From Larkinella insperata (lineage in GTDB: Bacteria; Bacteroidota; Bacteroidia; Cytophagales; Spirosomataceae), in contig NZ_CP110973.1 of the NCBI RefSeq assembly GCF_026248825.1, positions 2,251,001 through 2,315,000 on the forward strand: a stretch of DNA of 64,000 bases, given 5' to 3'. Of this stretch, positions 1-7,759 are shown in pieces. The notes beneath the pieces were generated by a model that worked only from the letters and a program-made list of their open reading frames with translations, was not told the DNA's origin and ran no database searches. Position numbers and translations under genes: made by a program. Within the stretch, counting starts at the first letter, position 1, and each line of letters begins with the position of its first letter.

Positions 1-477
1 CAGGGCGTTCAGGACGGTGTCCTGACCGGACAGGATACGGCGTATCAGGTGGCTGGAAGTCTGGTGGCTTCCGGGCGGTTGGGTAAAAAAGCAAAAGCCG
101 GCTTTTACGCGTATCCGGAGGGCGAAGCGAAACACCTCTGGCCGGGCCTACAGGATCTGTTTCCAGTGGCTGCCGTCCAGCCCACGGTTGAAGAACTTAA
201 AAAACGATTCTTGTACCGGCAGGCGCTCGAAGCCGTACGCTGTTTTGAGGAAGGCGTTATTCAAACCCAACTCGATGCCGACATCGGTTCCATCCTGGCC
301 TGGGGTTTTCCTTCGTACACGGGTGGCGCTTTGTCGTTTGTCGATTTTGTGGGAATCACGAACTTCGTGCGGGAAACTGACCGATTGGCCGATGCCTACG
401 GAGAACGGTTCCGCCCAACGACCCGGCTGCGCGAAATGGCCGAACGGGGCCAAAGCCGATTTGAACACAATTATTAA
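1..477 (+). CDS. 3-hydroxyacyl-CoA dehydrogenase / fatty-acid oxidation complex alpha subunit, C-terminal fragment
   Basis: The frame is open to the left edge of the window, so only the last 158 residues of a longer protein are present. The phrase GRLGKKAKAGFYAYPEG matches the end of the first C-terminal 3-hydroxyacyl-CoA dehydrogenase domain. The following segment (RFLYRQALEAVRCFEEG, then AWGFPSYTGGALSFVD) matches the second C-terminal domain of FadJ/FadB-type multifunctional enzymes. Such proteins hydrate enoyl-CoA and oxidise 3-hydroxyacyl-CoA in beta-oxidation. The catalytic N-terminal parts lie outside the window, so whether the hydratase domain is fused cannot be seen. The next gene starts 19 bases downstream on the same strand. 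Confidence 0.85.
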   Translation, partial: QGVQDGVLTGQDTAYQVAGSLVASGRLGKKAKAGFYAYPEGEAKHLWPGLQDLFPVAAVQPTVEELKKRFLYRQALEAVRCFEEGVIQTQLDADIGSILAWGFPSYTGGALSFVDFVGITNFVRETDRLADAYGERFRPTTRLREMAERGQSRFEHNY

Positions 478-496
478 AAATGAATCATCAACTATC

Positions 497-1999
497 ATGC
501 TGAAACCAAGCTCTTTATTAGTCGCCAGCCTTCTGCTGGTTACGGGTGCCGTTGGGCAAACCGTTTCCAAACTGCCCGAATCAAAGCTAAGCCGGAATGA
601 AGTCGAAGCGCAGATGCGCTTTCTGGCCGCTGACGAACTCCAGGGCCGCCGAACGGGCGAGCCCGGCAATATGGTGGCCGCCCGCTACATTGCCGAACAA
701 TACCGGACGATGGGCCTGAAGCCGGTGGCTGGCCAATCCGATTATTTTCAGAAAATACCGTTTCTGAAAGCCAAACCGGCAACCTACGCGAACCTTCAGA
801 TCGGATCGGCAGACTCTCTGAAACTGGGTCGGCATTTCGTCGTGATCAGCGGACCCCAATCGGATATCAAAGCCGAAACCGTCTACATTGGATACGGACT
901 GACCGACGGGGTCGATGGCTACAACGGTAAGGACGTTCGGGGTAAGATTGTGGTTGCGCAGGTTGGGTCGCCGGATGCCACAACCAACCGGGGGTTGCTG
1001 TCGGCTTCCGAACAAAAACTCCGATTGGCGGCTGAAAAAGGGGCCGCTGGGTTGATTGAACTTTACACGAGTGGCACGTATCCCTGGCCGATTGTAACGC
1101 GGTCTTTCCTGGGAGAACAGCTGTCGTTGGCGTCTTCTACGGACGTGCCGACGCTGTTGCACATTTGGGTCGATAACGGTAAAAACCAACTGGCCAGCCT
1201 GAAAGACGCCAGCCAGACCGTGAGCATCCGGACGTCGGGCCGGGAACAGCGGATCGTTGACGCGGTCAATGTGGCGGGGGTGATCGAAGGCACGGACCCG
1301 AAACTGAAAAGCGAGTTCGTTCTGCTGTCGGCGCACTTCGACCACGTAGGGGTTGGCAAGCAGGGCGGTCAGCCGTATACCTCATCCGATAGCATCTTCA
1401 ACGGCGCCCGGGACAACGCTTTCGGGACGGTTGCGTTGCTGGCGTCGGCCAAGGCGTTGCAGGCCCAACGCCCCAAACGGTCAATTTTGGTTCTGGCACT
1501 GACTGGCGAGGAACTGGGTTTGCTGGGCAGCCGCTATTACGCCGAGCATCCGCTGATTCCGTTGAAACAGACCGTGTTTAATCTAAACAGCGATGGCGCA
1601 GGCTATAATGATACGACCATTGTGTCGGTCATCGGATTGAACCGGACGGGGGCGAAGACGGAAATTGAAACAGCCAGCAAAGCGTTCGGGTTGGGCGTAT
1701 TTGCCGATCCGGCTCCCGAACAAAATCTGTTCGACCGTTCCGATAACGTCAATTTTGCAGCAAAAGGCATTCCGGCTCCTACTTTTTCGGCCGGGTTCAA
1801 GACGTTTGGGGCCGATTTGTTCAAGTATTACCACCAGGCGGCCGACAATCCGGATACAATCGACTACGGTTATCTGCTTAAATTTTGTAAAGCGTTTGCC
1901 TACGCAGCCCGGTTAATTGCCGACAAACCGACGCGTCCGCAGTGGGTAGCCGGTGATAAATACGAACCAGCCGCCAAAGCTTTGTACGGAAGTAACTAA
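497..1999 (+). CDS. Secreted M28-family zinc metallopeptidase
   Basis: A 500-residue exported aminopeptidase-like protein. The ATG at 497 is preferred over longer in-frame starts because it is followed directly by a signal peptide (MLKPSSLLVASLLLVTGAVG, cleavage near residue 20). Residues about 120-250 resemble a PA-type insert. The peptidase domain carries the M28 zinc and catalytic residues in order: H280 in AHFDH, D306 in GARDNAFG, E338/E339 in TGEELGLLGS, D366 in NLNSDGAG and H446 in YYHQAADNPD. All ligands are present, so it should be active on peptides in the periplasm or outside the cell. The length is normal for PA-containing M28 peptidases. Exact substrate is unknown. It ends at a strong shared hairpin. 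Confidence 0.92.
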   Translation: MLKPSSLLVASLLLVTGAVGQTVSKLPESKLSRNEVEAQMRFLAADELQGRRTGEPGNMVAARYIAEQYRTMGLKPVAGQSDYFQKIPFLKAKPATYANLQIGSADSLKLGRHFVVISGPQSDIKAETVYIGYGLTDGVDGYNGKDVRGKIVVAQVGSPDATTNRGLLSASEQKLRLAAEKGAAGLIELYTSGTYPWPIVTRSFLGEQLSLASSTDVPTLLHIWVDNGKNQLASLKDASQTVSIRTSGREQRIVDAVNVAGVIEGTDPKLKSEFVLLSAHFDHVGVGKQGGQPYTSSDSIFNGARDNAFGTVALLASAKALQAQRPKRSILVLALTGEELGLLGSRYYAEHPLIPLKQTVFNLNSDGAGYNDTTIVSVIGLNRTGAKTEIETASKAFGLGVFADPAPEQNLFDRSDNVNFAAKGIPAPTFSAGFKTFGADLFKYYHQAADNPDTIDYGYLLKFCKAFAYAARLIADKPTRPQWVAGDKYEPAAKALYGSN

Positions 2000-2002
2000 C
2001 AA

Positions 2003-2050
2003 AGAAGGCCGTCGGAAGAGCAAACATATTTGCTCTTCCGACGGCCTTCT
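2003..2050. terminator. Bidirectional terminator hairpin, 22-bp perfect stem
   Basis: The arms 2003-2024 and 2029-2050 are exact reverse complements around a four-base loop (CATA). The hairpin lies between the convergent M28 peptidase and PorT-like genes and could end both transcripts. The stem ends in an A/T run on both sides. Confidence 0.85.
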
Positions 2051-2075
2051 GCTATAAAGCGTTTAACCGGCCGGC

Positions 2076-2714
2076 TTAATATCTCCGTCCGATGCCGAAG
2101 CTGTAACCGAGTGTGAAGGAGAAGGTTGAGTTACCAAGCCAGGGCGCTGAGTTAACCCGGACGTTGGTCAAACCAAGGTTATACCGGGCATCGATCAGAA
2201 AGCGCTGGGTATTTTTAACTTTGAAGTTAGCCTGAAATCCACCGGTTGCTCCCAGATCGAGGGGTTCGAATTCGTCATCCGTCTTGGAATCAGGATAAGC
2301 CTGACCCTGGCTAATTGCATTGGTTCGTTTGGAATTCAGCAGCACACCCAGAGAAGGGCCGATGAAGATGTTGGGACGGAAGTTTCCGCTTAACGTCAGG
2401 TAATACCGGGCAACAACCGGAATCTCCAGGTAATTCAGGTGCTGAACATGGCTGCTACGGTCGCCGGGATTGTTGTATTTACCGCCCCGTTGTGAGTAAA
2501 GCACATCCGCAGAAATGCCAAAATGGTTGATGGCGCTGTAGTTAACAAAGGCACCTGCGACTAAACCGACTTTTGCGTCGTAATAACTGCTTTTGCCGTA
2601 AAGGCTTGATACATTGAGACCAACCCGGGGGCCGGCGCTCCAGCGTTGTTGGGCAAATAATGTAGACGCACTGGCCAGCAGAAAAAACATTCCAAATACT
2701 ATTCCTCTTCTCAT
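2076..2714 (-). CDS. Outer-membrane beta-barrel protein (PorT-like)
   Basis: A 212-residue protein from the ATG at 2714. That start gives a clean signal peptide (MRRGIVFGMFFLLASASTLFAQ), while the in-frame ATG at 2735 adds seven residues that do not look like one. The mature part begins RWSAGPRVGLNVSSLYG and continues as alternating amphipathic strands (GISADVLYSQRGGKY, YLEIPVVARYYLTLSG, FLIDARYNLGLTNV), ending in a strand with aromatic residues (FTLGYSFGIGRRY). This is the small PorT/OMP_b-brl pattern, common in Bacteroidota and usually of unknown function. No pathway is implied by its neighbours. A TATCTTTG box lies about 100 bases upstream. Confidence 0.85.
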   Translation of the reverse strand: MRRGIVFGMFFLLASASTLFAQQRWSAGPRVGLNVSSLYGKSSYYDAKVGLVAGAFVNYSAINHFGISADVLYSQRGGKYNNPGDRSSHVQHLNYLEIPVVARYYLTLSGNFRPNIFIGPSLGVLLNSKRTNAISQGQAYPDSKTDDEFEPLDLGATGGFQANFKVKNTQRFLIDARYNLGLTNVRVNSAPWLGNSTFSFTLGYSFGIGRRY

Positions 2715-2811
2715 AATGCAATTTAATTGGATCATTCTTGTGACGTGGGTTTGATTTGCTTCTTTACAACTGATCCGGCTGTTAAATGTTTTTACAACGT
2801 CCGAAACGGCG

Positions 2812-2819
2812 CAAAGATA
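2812..2819 (-). promoter_or_regulatory. Candidate -7 box TATCTTTG for the PorT-like gene
   Basis: On the minus strand this reads TATCTTTG, a full match to the Bacteroidota -7 element TAnnTTTG. It is about 100 bases upstream of the ATG at 2714. No good -33 TTTG is seen at 19-20 bases spacing. Confidence 0.45.
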
Positions 2820-2920
2820 ATGTTTCCGGTTAAACTACGACGTTTAAAATACCGTTACATGAGGAGGAGCAATGGAAGGCTTTAGAGGAAAGCCGCCGGG
2901 CGGAAGGGGGCGTTAAGTCT

Positions 2921-4153
2921 TCAAAATACAATTTCGTGTTCGGTAAATGCGGCAAACGGTTTACCCTTCCGGAGGGCGGGTTGCCAGCGCGGGCCTTCCT
3001 GAATTAAACGAATGGCTTCTTCATCGCAACCATTTCCGAGGGATTGCACGACAGAAAACTGGCGAACGGTTCCGTTGGTTTCTACCCGAAACCGGACGCG
3101 TACCGTTCCGGAAATTCCTTTTTCTTTGGCTTCAGGCGGTAACTGCCGGTTTTTTGTCAGGTATTCCTCAAAACCAGCCGGGGCGCGGGGGGCAACGATT
3201 TTTGCCGGATTGGCTCCAAATGCACGGTTAGACCGCACCTGCTCCTTCTGAACGCCATAACCCACAATCACTACTTCCGACAGGACCGCCGTATCGGGCT
3301 GTAAGCGAACAACGCTGGAGGGTGGCAGATCGTCAACGCGGATTGTTTTCATTTGGTAGCCGATAAAACTAATCTGTAACGAGTCGTCTTTCGGCCGTTG
3401 AGTGAGCCTGAAACGCCCGGCCGTGTCAGTAATGGTGGCACGCTGAGAATTTTTAAACAGCACAACCACTCCCGGCAGGGGTAAATTATCGTCCCCAACC
3501 ACGAAACCACTGACAGCGGGCTGTTGAATGGAATCGACGGCGGATTCGGTTATTTTCCGGGATAGAGCGGGAACGGAAGCGGGGCCCGTTATCGCCACCG
3601 GTTCCTGGACATGACCCAATTTACCAGAATTAGCCAGCCAATCCTGTCGCGGCATCGGCAGGCTATCCCTGGGAGAAGCAGCTTCACGGGCTAACGTCGG
3701 GCGTTTCGTTTGAAGGCTCGCGGGGGGTAACGGGGCTGGCCGACGGCTTGGGCGCTGATCGGCCGGGGCAACGGCCTTTTCCAGCGCGGGTGGCTGTCGG
3801 AACACCTCAACGGCTTGTTCTTCTTCAGGAGTCTCCGGTAACCACAGGAATAAACCAATGCCCATCACCAGCGCAATCGAGGCCGCCAGAGCAGAAATCC
3901 AGCGGGGCAACCGACGGGTTTTGTCGTCTTCAATTCGTTTCTGTAACCGCTGGCGTAATTCATTCGATACCCGAGTCAAATCGCTTGTTTCCTGCTCAGC
4001 GGTCTCCATCCCTTCCAACGCTTCGGCATACAGCGGGTTTTCGAGCAGCAGCCGTTCCACCCGGTGCCGTTCGGCAGCGGAAAGAACCCCGGCCCGGTAG
4101 TTGCGCAGGTCGTCGGGGGACAAATGGTCGTTATGGGGTTGGTTGTCAGTCAT
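2921..4153 (-). CDS. Anti-sigma-type membrane protein with carboxypeptidase-regulatory-like and TonB C-terminal domains
   Basis: A 410-residue protein. Residues 1-75 are a soluble helical region starting LSPDDLRNYRAGVLSAAERH, like the cytosolic part of Bacteroidota anti-sigma factors. One membrane helix spans about 85-105 (WISALAASIALVMGIGLFLWL plus neighbours). A proline-rich stretch follows, then a carboxypeptidase-D-regulatory-like domain at about 216-290 (GFVVGDDNLPLPGVVVLFK, TDTAGRFRLT). A TonB C-terminal-type domain ends the protein at about 345-410 (GTVRVRFRVETNGTV, EEAIRLI, WQPA). The start overlaps the end of the upstream ECF sigma gene by eight bases, so the two are translationally coupled. 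It probably restrains that sigma factor and senses the periplasm; the signal is unknown. Confidence 0.8.
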   Translation of the reverse strand: MTDNQPHNDHLSPDDLRNYRAGVLSAAERHRVERLLLENPLYAEALEGMETAEQETSDLTRVSNELRQRLQKRIEDDKTRRLPRWISALAASIALVMGIGLFLWLPETPEEEQAVEVFRQPPALEKAVAPADQRPSRRPAPLPPASLQTKRPTLAREAASPRDSLPMPRQDWLANSGKLGHVQEPVAITGPASVPALSRKITESAVDSIQQPAVSGFVVGDDNLPLPGVVVLFKNSQRATITDTAGRFRLTQRPKDDSLQISFIGYQMKTIRVDDLPPSSVVRLQPDTAVLSEVVIVGYGVQKEQVRSNRAFGANPAKIVAPRAPAGFEEYLTKNRQLPPEAKEKGISGTVRVRFRVETNGTVRQFSVVQSLGNGCDEEAIRLIQEGPRWQPALRKGKPFAAFTEHEIVF

Positions 4154-4730
4154 GGCGTTTGTCCATGCAGATTTTCAGGTTTCGTCGGCCATTTTGAAGA
4201 TGGCTTTTTATGTTTTTCAACTCATAGCCCGTTAATTCGGCGATGTCGGCGTAAGTTTTCTGATTCAGGTAAAACAGGGTGATGCTGGTGCGTTGTTCCT
4301 CCGACAGCGTTTGCAAACAGCCATCCAGGTGGGTGAGCTTCGTTTCCAGCTCCAGGCCGTCGGATTCCGGCCAACTGGTCAGGGGCATGGGCAGTGTTTC
4401 CGCTTCAGCCTCTTCGTTAACTCCACCAGCTATCATTTTCCGCTGCCGCAGGTGCATCAGACAGTGGTTGCGGGCGGTTGAGTGTAGCCAGCTTTTGAAG
4501 TTCTGAATTTCGTATTTCCGCAAATCCGTGATCAACTGCTCGAACAAGTGCATGACGGCATCTTTGCTCTCTTCTTCATCCCGCAAGTAGTTGAAACAAA
4601 CCGCATACACCAGTTCCATATACCGTTCATACAACGCACCGAGCACGTTCAGGTCGCCCGTAGTCTTATAGGCCGACAGGTATTCGGCATCAGTGACGGG
4701 TATCGGTTTACGGAATCGTTTAAAAAACAT
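4146..4730 (-). CDS. ECF-family RNA polymerase sigma factor
   Basis: A 194-residue sigma-70-family protein from the ATG at 4730; a longer frame starting at 4823 adds 31 residues without sigma character. Region 2 is visible in LGALYERYMELVYAVCFNYL and in the DAVMHLFEQ helix. Region 4 is visible in LSEEQRTSITLFYLNQKTYADIAELTGYELKNIKSHLQNGRRNL, a helix-turn-helix that reads the -35 element. It has no region 3, as expected for ECF sigmas. It overlaps the anti-sigma-type gene by eight bases and is divergent from the von Willebrand A gene at 4841, leaving 110 bases for promoters. The divergent gene is a natural candidate target. Confidence 0.9.
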   Translation of the reverse strand: MFFKRFRKPIPVTDAEYLSAYKTTGDLNVLGALYERYMELVYAVCFNYLRDEEESKDAVMHLFEQLITDLRKYEIQNFKSWLHSTARNHCLMHLRQRKMIAGGVNEEAEAETLPMPLTSWPESDGLELETKLTHLDGCLQTLSEEQRTSITLFYLNQKTYADIAELTGYELKNIKSHLQNGRRNLKICMDKRHD

Positions 4731-4840
4731 ACAATCAGGGCGGCTTTGCGAACTTACAAAGAAATAGTCCGGGGGCCGTGTGGAATTCAAACCGGGTTTG
4801 CATCCATAAGAGAAAAAAGCCACGCTAATTCCATACGACC

Positions 4841-6697
4841 ATGCGCACTATTTTTTCCATCCTGATGCTCGGGCTGCTCTTTGTGTCGACCACCCGATCT
4901 ACCCGCACCCTTACCGGCCAGGTGACGGACTCCGTGACGAACGAACGGCTACCGGGTGTTACGATAACCCTGAAAGGCACCCAGATTCGCACCATCACTC
5001 AAGCCGATGGGCGCTACACGCTGACGATTCCCGCCGGACCGCAAATCCTGCTGTTTCAGTACATTGGCTACCTGAACCATGAAGTAAAAATTGATACGCA
5101 AACTGTAGCCAACGCCCAGTTGAACCAGGATTTGAGGGCCTTGAACGAAGTCATTACACTGGGTTACGGGAAGCCGGTTAGGCACCAGGAGCTGGGGGCC
5201 GTCGGGCGAATTCTCGGTTCGCATTCAACGTTGATTGCCGTTCCCAGAGTCAACACCGAAGATTACAGCGCCGTTACGGAGCCTGGCTTTCAAAGCGTTC
5301 GCAATCAGGCCGTCACCACCTTTTCGGTCGATGTGGACCGGGCGGCATACGGTAATATTCGACGGTTTTTGAATGGCGGAAACCTGCCGCCTAAAGACGC
5401 CGTTCGCATTGAGGAGATGGTGAATTACTTTGAGTACGATGATCCGCAGCCCAAGGGCAACGACCCCGTAGCCGTCAAGACCGAACTTTCGGAATCGCCC
5501 TGGAACCCGGGTTTGCAGCTCCTGCGCATCGGTTTGCAGGCCAAAACCATCCCGACTGGCAGTTTGCCCGCGTCGAATCTGGTGTTTTTAATTGACGTGT
5601 CGGGGTCGATGGAAAGCGAAAACAAACTACCGCTTGTCAAATCAGCCCTCAATTTGCTGGTCGACCAGCTCCGTCCGCAGGACCGGGTAGCGATGGTGGT
5701 TTATGCCGGGTCGGCCGGTCTGGTGTTGCCTTCAACGCCGGGTAGTGAGCCGCAAAAAATCAAAGATGCCATCAGCCAATTATCGGCAGGCGGCTCAACG
5801 GCGGGGGGCGAGGGCATCCGGCTGGCGTACCAGACTGCCCAGGAAAATTTTCGGAAAGACGGTAATAACCGGGTAATTCTGGCTACCGACGGCGATTTTA
5901 ACGTGGGTGTTTCGAGCGACGGCGATTTGCAGCGGCTCATTGAGGACCAGCGCAAATCCGGCGTTTTTCTGAGTGTTCTGGGGTTTGGCATGGGCAACTA
6001 CAAAGACAACAAACTGGAGACCCTGGCCGATAAAGGCAATGGCAATTACGCTTACATCGACAACATGCAGGAAGCACAGAAAGTGTTTGGCAAGGAGTTC
6101 GGCGGTACGCTGTTCACGGTGGCGAAAGACGTAAAACTGCAACTGGAATTTAACCCCAAGCGCGTACAGGCGTACCGGTTGATCGGCTACGAAAACCGGA
6201 TGCTGAACAACGAAGATTTCCACAATGATCAGAAAGATGCGGGCGAGATAGGTTCGGGTCATACCGTCACGGCGCTGTACGAAATCATTCCGGCCGGGGT
6301 TGAAAGCCGCTATCTGCCCAAAGTCGACGCGCTGAAATACCAGCGGCAGACCGCACCAACCGGAGCTGCCGATGAAGTACTGACGTTGAAAATCCGGTAT
6401 AAGAAACCGGATAGCGAGACAAGCCACCTGCTGACTCACGCGGTGAATGATCAGCCACAAAAATGGAACAACACCTCGAATGATTTCCGCTTTGCGGCTT
6501 CCGTCGCGGAATTTGGTTTGCTGCTTCGGGATTCTGAGTTCAAGGGAAACGCGCATTATCCGCAGGTTGAAGCCCTGGCCCGGCAGGCTCTGGGCCGCGA
6601 TCCGGAGGGCTACCGGAGCGAATTTGTTCGGTTGGTGAAATTGGCTCAGTCTCTGTCGGATGCGGGGCCGGTGGTGAAAAAATCAGCCGGAAAGTAA
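4841..6697 (+). CDS. Secreted von Willebrand factor A protein (YfbK type) with carboxypeptidase-regulatory-like domain
   Basis: A 618-residue exported protein. A signal peptide occupies about 1-20. Residues about 23-105 form a carboxypeptidase-D-regulatory-like fold (GQVTDSVTNERLPGVTITLK, TQADGRYTLTIP). Residues about 137-235 match the region N-terminal to VWA in YfbK-type proteins (TTFSVDVDRAAYGNIRRFL). The VWA domain follows with an intact metal-ion-dependent adhesion site, D252-x-S254-x-S256 in IDVSGSMES, and a later ATDGDFN aspartate. The C-terminal part, about 425-600, matches the DUF3520 region found after VWA in this family. Function is probably protein binding at the envelope. It is divergent from the ECF sigma operon. 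Confidence 0.88.
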   Translation: MRTIFSILMLGLLFVSTTRSTRTLTGQVTDSVTNERLPGVTITLKGTQIRTITQADGRYTLTIPAGPQILLFQYIGYLNHEVKIDTQTVANAQLNQDLRALNEVITLGYGKPVRHQELGAVGRILGSHSTLIAVPRVNTEDYSAVTEPGFQSVRNQAVTTFSVDVDRAAYGNIRRFLNGGNLPPKDAVRIEEMVNYFEYDDPQPKGNDPVAVKTELSESPWNPGLQLLRIGLQAKTIPTGSLPASNLVFLIDVSGSMESENKLPLVKSALNLLVDQLRPQDRVAMVVYAGSAGLVLPSTPGSEPQKIKDAISQLSAGGSTAGGEGIRLAYQTAQENFRKDGNNRVILATDGDFNVGVSSDGDLQRLIEDQRKSGVFLSVLGFGMGNYKDNKLETLADKGNGNYAYIDNMQEAQKVFGKEFGGTLFTVAKDVKLQLEFNPKRVQAYRLIGYENRMLNNEDFHNDQKDAGEIGSGHTVTALYEIIPAGVESRYLPKVDALKYQRQTAPTGAADEVLTLKIRYKKPDSETSHLLTHAVNDQPQKWNNTSNDFRFAASVAEFGLLLRDSEFKGNAHYPQVEALARQALGRDPEGYRSEFVRLVKLAQSLSDAGPVVKKSAGK

Positions 6698-6785
6698 CGG
6701 GCGGTTCCAACGGTGCTTCCGAAAGCGGGGTCATTTTAAACGGTAGCGCTACCAACCTAACTAAGTTAAACGAAAAGATACGACG

Positions 6786-7487
6786 ATGAAGCAAGTAAAA
6801 TGGGCAGTTGCCGCCTTGTGCTTATGGATTGGCGCAGCTTGCCAGAATGATGACGTTACGCCCGATGGCCCGGTAACCATAACTTCTGACTTCAAGACAA
6901 GCACCGACGGCTGGACCGCCGAAATAACGGATTATTCCACCGAGCAGGACGCGCTCATCGAATTCCAGTCGGGTCTTAAGGCATTGCCCGCTCCGCTGGA
7001 TTCGACTAAAAAGGCGTTCATGATTTCGAGCCACAACCGCAGCGACGATCTGTTTATGTTCGTGAAAAGGAAAGTGACGGGTTTGCGGCCCAATCAGACC
7101 TACAAAGTGACCTTCGACATTGAACTGGCTTCCCAGTACGCCACCAACAGCCTGGGAATCGGCGGTTCGCCCGGCAACAGTGTGTTTCTGAAAGCCGGGG
7201 CTTCCGCTACTGAACCGAAAAAGATAAAAGAAGGAAACGAATACCGCCTGAGTATCGACAAAGGCAATCAGGCAGAAGGCAGTGATGCCGTACCGGTACT
7301 GGGTAACATCGGTGCCGGCGAAGATGTTACCCAGTATAAACTCATTCAGCGCAGTACGCAGCAGCCGATCACGATCAAAGCCAACGATGCTGGTGAATTG
7401 TGGCTGTTGGTTGGTACAGACTCCGGCTTTGAAGGACTGACAACCTTGTATTACAACAGGATCAAAGCTGTGGTGGAATTGCAGTAG
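6786..7487 (+). CDS. Uncharacterised exported protein, probable lipoprotein
   Basis: A 233-residue protein I do not recognise. The N-terminus has a short charged start, a hydrophobic stretch and a cysteine at residue 19 (CLWIGAACQNDD), giving a plausible but not textbook lipobox, followed by acidic residues as in many Bacteroidota surface lipoproteins. The mature part looks like a beta-sandwich: FKTSTDGWTAEITDYS near the start, then VTGLRPNQTYKVTFDIELAS, and a final strand LTTLYYNRIKAVVEL. That order resembles carbohydrate-binding or jelly-roll modules but no family can be named. It follows the VWA gene by 88 bases on the same strand and may share its transcript. Confidence 0.7.
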   Translation: MKQVKWAVAALCLWIGAACQNDDVTPDGPVTITSDFKTSTDGWTAEITDYSTEQDALIEFQSGLKALPAPLDSTKKAFMISSHNRSDDLFMFVKRKVTGLRPNQTYKVTFDIELASQYATNSLGIGGSPGNSVFLKAGASATEPKKIKEGNEYRLSIDKGNQAEGSDAVPVLGNIGAGEDVTQYKLIQRSTQQPITIKANDAGELWLLVGTDSGFEGLTTLYYNRIKAVVELQ

Positions 7488-7515
7488 TGAAAAGTTAAGT
7501 GTAACAAGTAAGTTT

Positions 7516-7552
7516 AAAGTCGTCGTAATCTGTGCATTACGGCGGCTTTTTT
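7516..7552 (+). terminator. Rho-independent terminator after the lipoprotein gene
   Basis: A 13-bp stem (left arm AAGTCGTCGTAAT, right arm ATTACGGCGGCTT, two G-U pairs, loop CTGTGC) is followed directly by a T run on the plus strand, 28 bases after the stop at 7487. Confidence 0.85.
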
Positions 7553-7759
7553 ATGGCCGAACAGGGACACGCGCATGATTTTACAGGCTTTCAGGGCCGC
7601 TTTCAAGAAACAGAGCGTGAAAATTTAAGGAGAACACGGACGACACGGAGCGCAAATAACAAATTTATTGGTATAATTGCTTAATCAAACAATAATAGTG
7701 TTTTTGAAAAACGACTGAGCCCGGTATGTTGGGACTCCAGCCAAAGACACCAGTTCATC

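Noticed and set aside
188..496. 103-residue upstream extension of the M28 peptidase
   Set aside because: It overlaps the beta-oxidation gene in another frame and would bury the signal peptide that follows the ATG at 497.
7553..7684. 43-codon open frame after the terminator at 7516-7552
   Set aside because: Low-complexity, arginine/threonine-rich translation with no ribosome-binding site or family pattern.
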